Source of the DNA: Iris pallida
Lineage: Eukaryota; Streptophyta; Magnoliopsida; Asparagales; Iridaceae
DNA length: 64,000 nt
Assembly (NCBI GenBank): GCA_029216955.1
Contig: JANAVB010015600.1
Span: forward strand, 24,446,538 to 24,510,537
Direction: 5' to 3'
Shown: piece by piece, positions 10,222 to 21,502 of the stretch
Layout: each line of letters opens with the position of its first letter
Position numbering within the stretch: the first letter of the stretch is position 1
Translations under genes and position numbers: made by a program
The notes under the pieces: model-generated
Database searches by the model: none
What the model was told of the DNA's origin: nothing
Seen by the model: the letters and a program-made list of their open reading frames with translations, nothing else

Positions 10222-12655
10222 TGAATCTTCCCGTAAATCCTGCGGGAGAACTTCTGGTTGGCTCTAATCAATTTGCCTTGGACGTGCGTCTTGACGACCT
10301 AATTAAGCATGTGTTGAATCAATTTCCTGCTGATGAGCCTTCGGAGAGGTTGAACGCCATCGAGAATCAGACCCTCCATTACCTCCGTTCCATGATGAAT
10401 ATCGGAAAGCTGGATGGAAAATACCTGAAGCCTTTATTCCTCTTTGGAGATGCTTTAGTCATAAAGAATCCCCGAGTATTAGAGTTTTCCGAGAACTGGG
10501 ATTTTTCTTTGGACGGGGTGTCAATCCATATTCCTCTCATGGAACGCCATTATCCTCTGTCGTGGTTCAATATGGTGTTGTTGGACAGGAAGATGGTGTG
10601 TAATTTAACTCCTACTCAATCAGGGATGTTGATGGACAACATCTATTATAATCCGAACATACGGTCAGCGTACGCAGGTAAGGATTCCGTCCTCCGGTAC
10701 ATGATGGGTCTGGCCCCGGGCTCTTTCATGAATGTATACGGTCCCAACTTCTCACTCGCTCAGGCTGATACCTTCTTGAATCGGCTTGTTCGTAAGAAAT
10801 CCTATCCCGTTGGCAGGATAGCATTGCCAAACTGGATAAACCCTACTTCTACGTGGGTCCAGTTGACCACGTGGGTTTTGCAGACCTACGGAATATTCTT
10901 GCGGGAGGTGGGACTTTACCATGCCATTCGGGGTACTTGTCACGGGCTTCCTATTAATAAACCACTGTTCATGGCGCTCTTGGAGATGTATAGCCGGCGA
11001 ACGGGGACGTTCTTTGCACCAGGAGGGGAGCTGGGGCTTGCTCTTCACGAGATGTATACCGTCTCTAAACATCCATGGGGGAATGAGCCTTTCGAGGTGT
11101 ATACCCCGTCGAATGAGGAGTTTGAGGACTTGAACCGACGACTCCCAGGTTTCGTTGCAGTATATCGGGAGTTGCTGTGCCACCATAGCGCTTGTCACCA
11201 GATGGCTATAAAAACGGTGGATAGCTCCGAAGGGACCGCTCCCCACACCACATCATGGATTAATTATCTTTTCAAAGTTGACCCTTCTGGCGAAGTTATT
11301 CCTCGAACCCCTAGAACGCACGAGGAGATAAAGGACTTGATGTCAGGCGTCAAGAAGTCGCGGTCCAAGAGCGACATATTCGGGAGTCAAACTGACTCTC
11401 TTAGCTATTTTCACTACGGGACCATACAGATGTCGGAGAACGCGCTCCTGGCCAGATTTTTAATGATATGGCTACGGAACTGCGTCGTCTCGGGAGGAGC
11501 AAGTTCTATCGAGAGGATCGGTCGCCACTTTATCCTCTCTGCCGTTAAACTGGTATTTGGAGTTAGACTGGCCCTTCTTCCAGCTATGGTGTGTAGCATA
11601 CACCATGGTCTTCGAACGTTCTCGTCCAAAGTTATTGCGCGTAAGAAGACATTGGATTTTGAGCGCGTAGAACTGCCTTTTCACTATTTGATGGGGTGGT
11701 TGGCGATGCACTACAAGTCTTTGCTGGGACCTGGCATAGCGAAAGATGCTACAGATGAAGACGCTTTCCTCTTCAAATGCCATCGCCGGTCTTGGGAATA
11801 CAACACCATGCCAGCTTGTCGGAGGGCGCTGGCGAGGGTGGATAGGTGTGACTTTTTTGTGTCTGTTCCTCCTTTTTCTGATGAGGAAGTGAGGAAGGTA
11901 CACCTTGATGGTACTGAACCTTCTCACTTTCTGTCTCCGGATATGCTCACCTGGTTGCGTAACATCCGTCCCACGAATCTAGTTTATCGCAACCGCGATA
12001 ACGTGTACTTGGAGCCTTACCTACCTAGTAGGTTTTCCTGCCAATTCGGTTATAGCCAGTTATTCCTAGATTATCCTAACCCTTGTTTGGGCTTTGAAGG
12101 CAGCGTTCTTGATGGCGTCAGGGCGTGGAATTATTATGATGTTTATCATACTCGAGCCAGCTTCTCGGTCCCCGATGCTAAAACGCCAAGGGAAATTTTG
12201 TACGTGGCTGCTTTGTATCATGTTATGGCGAACAAGCCTCCTGTTAATTTCGATCTGAGTACCAGTTTCATTGTGGGTACTTGTTTAGAGGAGAAGCCCA
12301 AGGAGGCTACGGCTAGAAAGCAGCTAGCACTCCAGACTCCTCTCCCTCAGAACCTTCCGAGTCGGCTGAGGAGGAGGATGATCATGATAGCGAGGACTCC
12401 CTTTCTGGTGGGGGTGAAGAAGTAACGGATCAACCGCTTCCCACCCCCGATGAACCGGCGGAAGACCCGTTGCTTTCTACACAAGAGGAAGTAGTGAAGG
12501 AAGATCAGCCTCCAGCTGTGTCTGGTCCTTCACGTAAACGAGTCAGGCGCGAGTCTTCTGACAGCAGAACGACATTTTTCGTGAAGAGAGCTGCCGTTAG
12601 GTCTCGTGGATTACTTATTACCGAGAGGGCTGAAGGTACAGCTGCTGTTCCAGAG
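10222..12655 (+). pseudogene. Antisense gene of element B, exon 2: plant-mobile-domain-like protein
   Basis: The long frame carries a hydrophobic and aromatic-rich globular region. Stretches such as YGIFLREVGLYHAI and FFAPGGELGLALHEMY resemble the plant mobile domain (PMD; also called aminotransferase-like), a family found in plant transposons and in the host proteins MAIN and MAIL1. I judge the family by pattern only; no enzyme active site is evident. The frame changes near 12310: the zero frame runs to a stop at 12425, while the frame ending correctly at the 12655 donor begins after a TAG near 12316. In that frame the exon continues as an acidic, Ser-rich stretch and KRVRR, a likely nuclear signal. 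The change is most simply a one-base indel. Extra antisense genes between pol and the 3' LTR are known in Tat elements such as Grande and Retand. Confidence 0.72.
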
Positions 12656-12735
12656 GTAAGACTAGGTCGGAGTTATCTTTTTGTTGTAGTTTTCTTTCCT
12701 CCCGGAGATATGACTTAATCACTTTTTCTTTGTAG
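12656..12735 (+). other. Intron 2 of the antisense gene
   Basis: GTAAGACT to TTTCTTTGTAG, 80 bases, with a T-rich run before the acceptor. Removing it joins a complete GAG codon to GCG TCT GAC and keeps an open frame. Confidence 0.78.
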
Positions 12736-13063
12736 GCGTCTGACGACCCAGGTTCTCCTGAACCATCTACTGCCCCTAGAGTTGATCCGGCCCTTGCTGC
12801 TTTGAATAGCGATATGTGCGCCGCGGTCCTTTCTGCGGGCGCTCTTTCAGCGGCGGCTGGAAGTTCCCAGGTTGCTGAGGCTTCGGCCCGGGGTGACGAA
12901 GATTTCCTTGGGCCCGTCTCCGAGATCGCTGAACTTCAGCAAGACGACGCCGTTCTCGGTGCATCTCCTCCCGAGGATGAGTCTATGATTCCTGACTCGG
13001 AGGCTGTTGGTGAAGAGGTTGTGGTGGCTGTAGGCGAACCCCAGCCTCCACACTCCTCCACTG
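12736..13063 (+). CDS. Antisense gene of element B, exon 3 (acidic linker)
   Basis: 328 bases encoding a low-complexity, acidic, Ala/Ser/Pro-rich linker (SDDPGSPEPSTAPR, then alternating Glu/Asp-rich and Ala-rich runs). No domain is recognised. It ends one base into a glycine codon at the GTAAGATAAG donor. The following intron, 13064-13159 (96 bases, acceptor CCCTGCAG), is a multiple of three without a stop, so reading through it is also possible. Confidence 0.7.
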
Positions 13064-13159
13064 GTAAGATAAGACGCATATTGACTACCGAGGGGGCTTA
13101 TTTGCTCTATCAATATATCCTTTCGGTCAAGTCGATTCATGGTTGCCTTGGCCCTGCAG

Positions 13160-14246
13160 GTCCTGACCCTTTACCTCCCACCGCGGATGTTCTTCGGGAA
13201 GGCTCGGCCTGCCGTGATCTGGGCGAAAGGAGCGTTTCTTCTCCTCTGCCGTCTCATGTTGAGGGGCATCCTGCCAGCTCCGGGCAGATGGTGATGGAGT
13301 TGGCGATGGTTTTCGCTTCATTTTCTGCTGCTTATACGGCTCCGGAGACTGACCTCTCGACCCTGCCGAGTATTCAAATTCTGTGGCTACTAAAGAGGAG
13401 TTGGCCGCTGTTCAAGCGTCCTTCCGTGCGGAGTTGGTTTCTCTTGTGGCAGGGGCGGCAGATTCTGTTGCATCTTCTTCCGCGCTGCCGGCTACACTCC
13501 CGTTGACACCGGCTTCCTCAGAGGCTCTGGATGAGGTGACGCAGGATGTGGTCGACAGCTTCTATCGTCACTTAGGGAGGGGTGTAGATGCTGCCGTAGA
13601 ACGGGAGATCTTTTTTTCTCTATCTCTGCGGGGTGCTCGGGGCCAAATTGACACTTTGAAGGGTCTTCCTGGCGGGATGGGGTTAGCTGCGCTCCTGGAG
13701 CCTAAGTTGACAGAGGCTGATCGGCTTGTGACCCAACTGCTGGCAATACGGCATGCTGGCTTGCCTGCTACGATTGAACGGGAGCGGGGCTTCCTCGTTG
13801 CTGCTCGGGATAGGATCATGCTTGCTCGGGATACTGCTGGGCCAGCTGTGCGGGAGGACCTTGACAAGTTCTCTGCTTCGTATGCCAAGCTGGGTCGTCG
13901 AAGTCAGGCTTGTAGGGCCCGAGAAGAATCTGCTTCTCGTGGGATAGCTGACACGAAGGAACGGATTCTCGTACTCCAGAAGGAGTTGGCCTTCTTAGAG
14001 TCAGAGCGGGAGGCCGCTCGTGCAGAACAGGAGTCGATCGCTCGGGAGGCCGAGAAAGTTTCCCGATCTTCTGTCAACCTGGAGCGGTCTTTCAAGAAGT
14101 TCGAGGACAACTGGCAAGCCCATGCTCATCTGGAGGACGCGGCGGTGCTGAGCCAGAAGGCAGAGCGTCGAGCCAAACAGAGGCTTGAGCGGTCGGTTGT
14201 CTTGATAAAGGACCGTCTCATGGTATTATGTGCCCCAGAGCAGTAA
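13160..14246 (+). pseudogene. Antisense gene of element B, exon 4 (coiled-coil C-terminus)
   Basis: The first about 65 codons follow the exon 3 frame. The frame then changes near 13353 (stop TGA in the second frame at 13350-13352), and the second frame runs open to TAA at 14246. Its C-terminal half is rich in Glu, Arg, Lys, Ala and Leu with heptad-like spacing (KERILVLQKELAFLESERE), predicting a long coiled coil and possible oligomerisation. The frame change is probably a one-base indel, though a further small intron cannot be excluded. Together the exons would give a protein of roughly 1,300 residues. Confidence 0.68.
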
Positions 14247-14353
14247 TCCGCCCTCTGTCTTTCTTTTTTTTTTTTTTGCTTCTCTTCTCTTTTTTTTTCT
14301 TTTATTATTTTGTAAGGGATGTGATCCCTGCTGATGTAGCCCTTTGAATTTTG

Positions 14354-14359
14354 AATAAA
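14354..14359 (+). terminator. Poly(A) signal of the antisense gene
   Basis: AATAAA about 110 bases after the stop codon, after T-rich runs (14265-14300) and before a T-rich and TTGT-containing stretch, as in plant gene ends. Confidence 0.6.
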
Positions 14360-14439
14360 TGAGCATGTTTCAACTCATCTTCTCTTTCTTGTACTTGCGG
14401 TGTTCATGGAATTGGACTTGCTGGAGGATTATTTGTGGA

Positions 14440-14990
14440 CCTGCTACCCTAGGTGTACCTTGGTTTTAGGTACGGATAACAAGTTTGGTTGGGATGTTTA
14501 AGCAGCCATGACAAAGTGGTCATGGGTGTTCTTGGTGTTGGGAAAAGGAATGCCGTAGAGCAGCTGGGCTCCCGGGGCATGGTAAGATGGTGGATTTATG
14601 CTAAGAATCTCAGCAGGGGATATTTGTGGACCTATTATCCTTGGCATACCCTGGTTCAGGATACGGATAATGGGATGAAAGGAAACCAACATATTTGCTC
14701 AGAGGTTATGAGGACATGGCAAATATGAGGGTTTTACCGTGGAATCTTCCTGCTCAGAGGTAATGAGAACATGACAGGGAAGACTTCATGGAAGCTATTT
14801 GTAGTCGATAGCGGATATTTGTGGTCAACGGAGGACATTTGTGGTCAACAGAGGACATTTGTGGTCAACAGAGGACATTTGAGGACCTATTATCCTTGTC
14901 GTACCCCGGTTGTGGGTACAGATAATAGGTTGAAAGGGGACCGGCATACTTGCTCAGAGGTAATATGGACATGGCAAATATGACAATTTC
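14440..14990. repeat. Degenerate repeat of hairpin-forming units in element B spacer
   Basis: Three related units (about 14440, 14630 and 14885) each contain ATTATCC or a relative, then TACC..GGTT, then GGATAC or GGTACA, then GGATAAT. The ends can pair, giving a stem of about 12 bases per unit. Between units the phrase CTCAGAGGTAATGAGGACATGG recurs in shortened or altered form. No convincing frame crosses the area. Confidence 0.7.
14822..14885 (+). repeat. 18-bp tandem repeat
   Basis: The unit GGACATTTGTGGTCAACA is repeated three to four times with small changes, a local expansion inside the larger spacer repeats. Confidence 0.85.
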
Positions 14991-15248
14991 TTCGACGGAG
15001 CCTTCCCACTCAGAGGTAATGAGGACATGGCAGGAGTGGGCTCAATGAAGAAGGGGTACGTAGAACGACTCAGAGGTAGGAGAACGTGGGAGTTCTATGC
15101 GAGGGGGCGGTTTGTTTTTGGTGGAAGTGAGAACGACTCAGAGGTAATGAGGACATGGTCGTTTCGGAAATTGGTGGATCGATTACCCCTTTTGTGCACT
15201 GGAAGTGCGGGTAAATGGATCATGAGGGAGGATCTCTTCCAGGAAGAA

Positions 15249-15520
15249 AGTTCAGAGGTATAATCATACGTGACTCATTTTCTGAGAGAGTGACCGAACT
15301 GTAAGTTCAGAGGAACCAGCGGGTACATAACTTGGTAATTTAGAATTTTGAGGAAGTGAGAGTTCAGCGGCACCAGCGGGTGCATGGCTCGATAATCTGA
15401 AATGTTGTGGATGTGGGTTCAGTGGTATCAACGGATAAATGACTCGATAATTTGAAATAGGGTGGATGTGAGTTCAGCGGTACTAGCGGGTACATGACTC
15501 GATAATCTGGAAAATGTTGT
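15249..15520 (+). repeat. Tandem repeat of about 55 bp, five units
   Basis: Units begin near 15249, 15304, 15361, 15416 and 15471 with GTTCAGNGG and contain AGCGGGTACATGACTCG and a TAATNTG box. They lie between the antisense gene and the pol stop codon. The units differ by several substitutions each. Confidence 0.8.
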
Positions 15521-16768
15521 TTAAACATAGTATTTCTTCAGGAACTTACCGTTGACGGGCAACATGAGCAAGTCTCCGTTCTGCTTGGCGAGGCGGTAAG
15601 CACCGTTGGAGAACACGGCCTCGATGACAAATGGACCTTCCCATTTTGGCTGGAACTTGCCGGCGGTCTTGTGAGTCATGACCATTGGCCTCCGGACTGC
15701 CAGAACAAGATCGCCCACTTGGAATGTTCTGATTTTGACCTTCTTGTTGAAAGCTCCTGAGATGCGTGCTTGGTATAGCTCGATCCTTTGCTGAGCTAGG
15801 AGGCGCTTTTCATCTAAGGCCTCCAACTCTTGTAGTCGACGTCGGTAGTTATCATCCGTTGTCAATTGATAAGTGATGGCGACGCGGAGTGAGGGGATCT
15901 GAGTCTCCAATGGGAGGACTGCCTCACTCCCGTACACCAGGGAGAATAGTGTGTTCCGGGTGGCTGTTCGGACTGTGGTGCGATAAGCCCATAAGCATTC
16001 GCCGAGCTTCTCGTTCCAGTCGCGTTTGTTGGAGGAGACAAACTTCTTGAGGAGTTTGATGATTGTTTTGTTGAATGCCTCTACCAATCCGTTCGCTGCC
16101 GGGTTGTATGGTGTTGAAGCGATATTCTGAATACGGTGCTTATCGTAAAATCGATAGAATGCATGGCTTACAAACTGCGGACCATTATCATGGATGATCC
16201 TTCGTGGCAGTCCGAAGCGGTAGATGACGTGATACTTAAGGAAGCTGACCACGTTTGAAGTCTTAACTTCTGCGAGTGGGACAGCTTCCGCCCATTTGGA
16301 GAAGTAATCAGTAATCGCAAGTATGAAGCGATATCCTCGGGAGGAAGGTGGGGTGATTGGACCAATGATATCCATTCCCCATGCTTCGAATGGCCAGGAC
16401 GCCACCGTTGGATGTAGAAACTCGGATGGTTGGTGAATGAAGTCCACGTGGACTTGGCAGGCCTTGCATTTTTTGGCATAGTCTATCGCGTCTGCCACCA
16501 TCGTGGGCCAGTAGTAGCCCATCCGGCGAAGGCGGTCTTACAGTTTAGGGCCAGGCTGATGGGCCCCACAGACACCGTCATGAGCCTCTCGTACAGCTTT
16601 TTTGGCTTCTGCGTTTGACAAGCATCGGAGCAATAACCCGTCGTAGGATCGACGATACAGCATCTTTGTCTATGTGTCGTAGAAGAATCTGAGAGAACGC
16701 CGTCTGATGGAGGTGGCTTCCCTTGGATTCTCTGGGAGGATGTCATATACGACGAAGTCGATGAACGG
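15521..16768 (-). pseudogene. Element B integrase
   Basis: From the left end of the second RNase H, the minus frame carries the HHCC zinc segment (HDGVCGAHQPGP, CKACQ) and the core with GMDIIGP, IIHDNGPQF and a glutamate in GLVEAFNK. The C-terminal part ends KFLKKYYV with a stop at 15521-15523. From 16522 on it is uninterrupted (333 residues). Nonsense codons lie near 16540 (TAA replacing Gln) and 16672. It is in the same frame as all upstream pol parts, so translation as one polyprotein was the ancestral state. Confidence 0.9.
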
Positions 16769-17287
16769 CTATCTCCAGTCTGGTGTTTCGTCGACCGTCT
16801 GGGCGGAATGGCTCGCCACGAATTGAACATTGTTCTTGGAACAGACCAGTTCGTGGCCTATCACGTCAACCGAATGATGAGCTTGGTTTGGCACTGCTAA
16901 GGAAGCGGCAAGGCCTGCTAGGGCATCGGCTTCAATATTTTGGAGTCTGGGGACGTGCTCGATGAAGAATCCCTCGAATGATGAGATAATGTTGATCGCT
17001 ATTTGGTGGTAGGGGATCATGTCTTCATGGCGGACTTCGTACGACCCCCGAATCTGATTGACAATTAATTGCGAATCGCCGTATGCTTCGAGATACTCTA
17101 CCCCCAGTTCTTTTGTAAGTTGGAGACCAATGACCAAAGCGTTGTACTCGGCCACATTGTTAGAGCAGGGTTCCGTGAGAGAGTAGGCGCGATTGATCAC
17201 TAGCCCGGTAGGAGAAATCAATACCACTCCGACCCCAACAACGATGTTTCCCTTGGGTTCGGTTCTTGAAGCGCCATCGAAGAACAT
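16769..17287 (-). pseudogene. Element B second RNase H
   Basis: The stretch opens FFDGAS, then AEYNALVIGL, GDSQLIVNQ and IEADALAGLA: the acidic spacing of RNase H, separate from the RT-linked one upstream. A TGA at 17288-17290, where element A has Trp, breaks it from the first RNase H in the same frame. A TAG at 16769-16771 breaks it from integrase. Confidence 0.88.
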
Positions 17288-17290
17288 CCG

Positions 17291-18595
17291 TCATATGCTA
17301 TCGTGGGTGGCTGTATTCGAATCGGCGACCTCATCTGGGATCTCTTCGTAAATTCTGGATGACTCCGATCCTAGGTTGGCTGCCAAAAAGTCTGCCAGGG
17401 CTTGACCCTTGATAGCCTTCTGCGGGACGAAGATCATATGATAAGGGGACAGCAATATTGCCCAAGTAGCGAGGCGAGAGCTGAGTGCCCCTGGTTTAGT
17501 CATGAGGACTCTGAGAGGGTTGACTCGTGAGATCACATGTATGGTTTGCCCTGTGACATAGTGTCGCGTCTTTTGAATGGCGAATACCAGGGCGAGGCAT
17601 TCTTTCTCCACAGCGGTGTATCGGTGTTCTGGCCCAATCATCATTCGGCTGAGGTAATATATGGCTTGCTCGTGGCCTGCGTCGTTGTTTTGTGCCAGCA
17701 GGGCACCAAGGGAGTGTTCCATTGCTCGTACGTAGAGCAGGAATGGTTTTCCAGGAACCGGGGCTACCAGGACTGGAGGATTTGACAGATATTCTTTGAT
17801 GTCGTCGAAGGCACGCTGACATTCCTCGTCCCATACGAATGAGACTCCTTTCTTCATGAGGTGTGTGAACGGTCGGCATCGCCCGGAGAGGTTAGAAATA
17901 AACCTCCTGATGTAAGCTAGTCTCCCTTGGAGGCCTCTAAGTTCGCGGAGATTCCTCGGGGGACCCATCTCCATGATTGCCTTTGTTTTCTCAGGGTCTA
18001 CATGAATGCCCTGAGCGGTGATAATGAATCCCAAGAACTTTCCACTGGATACGCCCAAGAAAGATTTTGTAGGGTTCATTTTCAGATTATGGGCGCGCAT
18101 CAGGTCGAATACCGTCCTCAGGTCCTGCAGATGATCTTCCTTATGGCGACTCTTGACGGCGATGTCATCGACATAGCATTCCACTGTCTTGCACAAATGT
18201 TCTCTGAAAATGATACTCATGGCTCGCTGATATGTGGCGCCAGCATTCTTTAGACCGAATGGCATGACTGTGTAGCAGTATGTGCCAATCGGTGTTCGGA
18301 ATGTTGTGTGCTTTTCGTCGTCGGAAGACATCTTGATTTGATTGTACCCCGAGAATCCATCCATGAACGACATACGTTCAAAGCCGCATGTGTTGTCGAT
18401 CATGATGTCTGTGATAGGGAGGGGGAATTCGTCTTTCAGACATGCCTCATTTAGATTACGGAAGTTGATGCAGATTCGGATCTTCCCATTCTTCTTAAGG
18501 ACCGAAACTATATTGGCGACCCAGTCAGGATGTTGCTCCTCACGAATGAAGCCGCTGGCTATTAGCTTGTTGACTTCGGCTTCGATCGCATCCAT
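17291..18595 (-). pseudogene. Element B reverse transcriptase and first RNase H
   Basis: 434 uninterrupted codons. RT motifs: FPLPITDIMIDNTCGFER, MPFGLKNAGATYQRAM and YVDD at about residue 141. After KFLGF and LSGRCRPFTHLMKKG the RNase H follows (LLAQNNDAGHEQAIYYLSR, VEKECLALVFA, then QALADFLAANL). A TGA near 18615 separates it from the protease part in the same frame, where A and C read KQQQRRF. Confidence 0.92.
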
Positions 18596-18613
18596 GACGG
18601 CTGGGCGGAAGCG

Positions 18614-20944
18614 TCATTGTTGCTGCTTGAATGGCTTTGCATCTGGTCGTATGTTGAGCTTGTGAAGAGCGATATCGGGGTCTAATCCTGGCATGTCTTC
18701 GTAACTCCATGCGAACACGTCGATGTATTTTTTGACAAGTTTCAACAGCGATTCTCGCTCTTCGTCTGTTAGGCTTTTACTGACGAAGATTGGCTTTGGA
18801 GAGCATTCGCTGCCGAGGTCGGCCTGCATAACTTCATCATCGGTAGGAGGTTCTCTCTGCTCGAATCGCTTTTCCCATTGCGCGTCCAGCTGTTGGGCCC
18901 ACGGCTCTAGTTCGAGGATTTCAGGAATGTCTTCGTCTTCTTCGTAAGCGTCAGCGAATGCCATGTTGACTGACAGGACTTGTCTGAATATGTCTCCGAT
19001 GCTGGTATCCGAGTCGGAAGTTGGTGACCCGGTTGAATGTGACTGCCAGTTACATTCTTCATCTGAACTCTCAGGGGTCATCGTGGGAGTCACATACCCT
19101 AGTCCACATCGAGTTTTGCTATAGTAGTCCCGTGGCTTGCCAGCTGGTACTGGGGGCTTCAAAGGTAGTCGCCGCCCAGTGCCGTAATTCAAACCCGGTG
19201 TAGTCTCCAGATCATATCCCTGTTTTTGCATGAGATATTTGGACTGGGGGCTATAAAGATACAAAGGCAGTCTCCCGACATCTGACCCAAGATCGACTCC
19301 CTTTATGGTGAAGGGATACGGATCGTCCTTCCGGCCGAAGATAATTGGATGGTCCCCTCCCTCGAATATTCGGTAGGCGTCTTCTGCTGGAGTAAGCTGG
19401 ATCGCGGTGTATACATTTGTCACCTGTGTGTGTAGGTGTGTGCCTATACCGTGGTCCATAGCATACATTGTACATAGCTTATTAAGCTCGATGTAGTTCA
19501 AAGATAGCCCTTTATTGATGAAATAAGGTATCTTTTCTAGGGGGATTACATCATCTGCGAAGGGGACATCGGTGTGGGCAGCTACATACTTGGCTAGTTC
19601 CGATTCTTCTTTGGCTACCCCCTGTATAAATGAAGACTGAGAGGACGACTTGGTCAACTTGATCTTCAGAGGTTCAATTGGCGGAGTAGAGTGTGGAGTT
19701 GTTGGTAGACTAGCATCCCCCAGTTTGGTACTCGATGTGGGGCGATGAGTGGCTGGTTCGCTAGAAGTGTCAGACCTCGCATCGGGGTGACGACCTTTCT
19801 TGGGAAGGCGTATTGTGAGCGGTCTATCGGAGGGATTGAGCTTCTCCGTTTGGGGCTGACCGACTCTCGGCAGTCTGATGGTAAGTGGCCCTGTTGTGGG
19901 TCTCGGCACTTGGCCGAACCTTGGCAGCCGGATTCTCATCTGCTCTTCTTGTGCCGAGAGACTGATTGCGTCCTTACGCAGTGTGGCCGTAAGGGGTGCG
20001 GATTTGCCCGGTTTACGAGCTTGGAGGTGGATCGTCAGAGGTTCTTCCGATCCCGTGGTTGCTTCGGTATCAGCTTGTTCATTCCCTCCCTCAAGGTGCC
20101 TCTTCGACTTTTCATATAGGCAGGAGTCCGAGTAGTAGGATTCGACCCCTTTGAAGGGATCAATATCAGCAAATTTTGTCCTCACGAAGCCATACTTGTC
20201 GACATATTTGATGCATTGGTGCAGCGTGGAAGGCACGATCATATAATCGTGTATCCAAGGGTGCCCCAAAAGGATGTTGTAAGAAGTGTCGGCATCTATG
20301 ACGTAGCAGGTGACTTCTGATTGGATATCGCTAATCTGGCATTTCAGACGGATCTTCCCGATTGGGTAGCTCCTGCCCAAATTGAAACCGTTGATGGCGG
20401 TGTTTGTAGGCGTCTGGCGATGCATCGGAATGCGAAGATGATGTAGTAGTCCCTTCGAAATGATGCTTATGGAAGACCCAGGATCAATGTGCATCCGGTC
20501 CACCTTCACGTCGCCGATGTATCCCGTGTAGTATAATGGGCGATCGTGCAGAATAGTCTTGATGAGCATGTCCTGTGGAGTGAAGATAATGTTGGGCATT
20601 GCTCCCATACAAGCACTGTCTTGGAGATCTGCGGGCTGATTTTCTCCCGTGAGGTTGACCTGAGCCAAGTATGCATCGGTATTTTGGAGTGCATCGCTCA
20701 AGGCTACGCGGACATCCTTCGAGAGCCTCAGGAGTTCATATAAGGACAATTTGGTCGGTGTATTAGCCAATTGCGCCAAGATGTCGAAGTTGTAGGGCCT
20801 CTCCAGCCCCTCAGGTGTCTCCTTTCGGAGGGATTTGTCGAAGCGAGTCTCCTTCGTCCTAGGCTTGTCGGTCGTCGAAGGCTGAGCCGGTCCCGGAGCA
20901 TCAGTGGTAGTGGGCGGATGATCATCAGTCGAGTTCTCAGCCAC
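18614..20944 (-). pseudogene. Element B protease region with G-patch-like segment
   Basis: 776 uninterrupted codons. The aspartic protease motif HIDPGSSISII is near residue 151; YNILLGHPWIH and VPSTLHQC follow. A repetitive linker contains LTIRLPRVGQ-type repeats. Near residues 565-620 glycine-spaced text (QGYDLETTPGLNYGTGRRLP, then GLGY) fits a G-patch-like domain. After FAWSYEDMPGLDP the RT begins. It is in the same frame as gag and RT. Confidence 0.82.
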
Positions 20945-21019
20945 GGGTTGAGATTGTGCTCCAGATCGAGTAACAACGGCCGTGACTTCTTCTTCATCTA
21001 CCGAGGCAGTGCGGCAGGA

Positions 21020-21457
21020 TCAGACTTTTCCACTTCTCTTCTTAGAAGGTGGAGTGGACTGAGTCACCTCGTGGACTAGGTCCGGATGGACCCACATGAT
21101 TTCCCCTCGTGATGTGGTGAGGGGTACTAGACTGGCAGCTTGATCACGACCAGGCAGAAGATTAGCAATTTCTATCGTTGCCAGAGGGATGGGTATAACA
21201 CCGTCTTGAGTCTCCATTGGAGGGAAGCTGCCGAATTGTATGGACACCATATTGGCTGCCACGGTTACCTCCTCGAAATCGATGGCCAGAGCGTTCGAAT
21301 CGATGAGGTTTTGGATATATCGTTTTAGTTGGTAGCAGTCGTGTGTAGCATGGTGGACGTAGCGGTGGTAATGGCAGAACTTTGGGTTCTCCAGATCAGC
21401 CGACCGAGGTTCTCGTCTTGGAGGAGGAAGCTGAATTCTATCTCCTTGTATAAGCAT
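21020..21457 (-). pseudogene. Element B gag-protease linker with CHHC knuckle
   Basis: 145 codons in the gag-pol frame, bounded by TAA at 21503-21505 upstream and a TGA near 21018 downstream. It contains FCHYHRYVHHATHDCYQLK, a Cys-His-His-Cys knuckle also seen in A and C, which probably binds RNA. ANMVSIQFGSFPP and VPLTTSRGEIMWVHPDLV match the same position in A and C. Confidence 0.75.
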
Positions 21458-21502
21458 GTCGAAGATAGGCTTGACGTGGCCGTCTTCAAAAGAGTAAGTG
21501 AT

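Noticed and set aside
10221..12425. Exon 2 as an independent gene starting at GTG 10221
   Set aside because: The GTG spans a CAG acceptor, and the upstream exon supplies an ATG and a matching phase.
12470..12718. Separate small gene on the plus strand
   Set aside because: Its text continues the acidic tail of exon 2 upstream and runs through the GTAAGACT donor into the intron, so it is part of the antisense gene.
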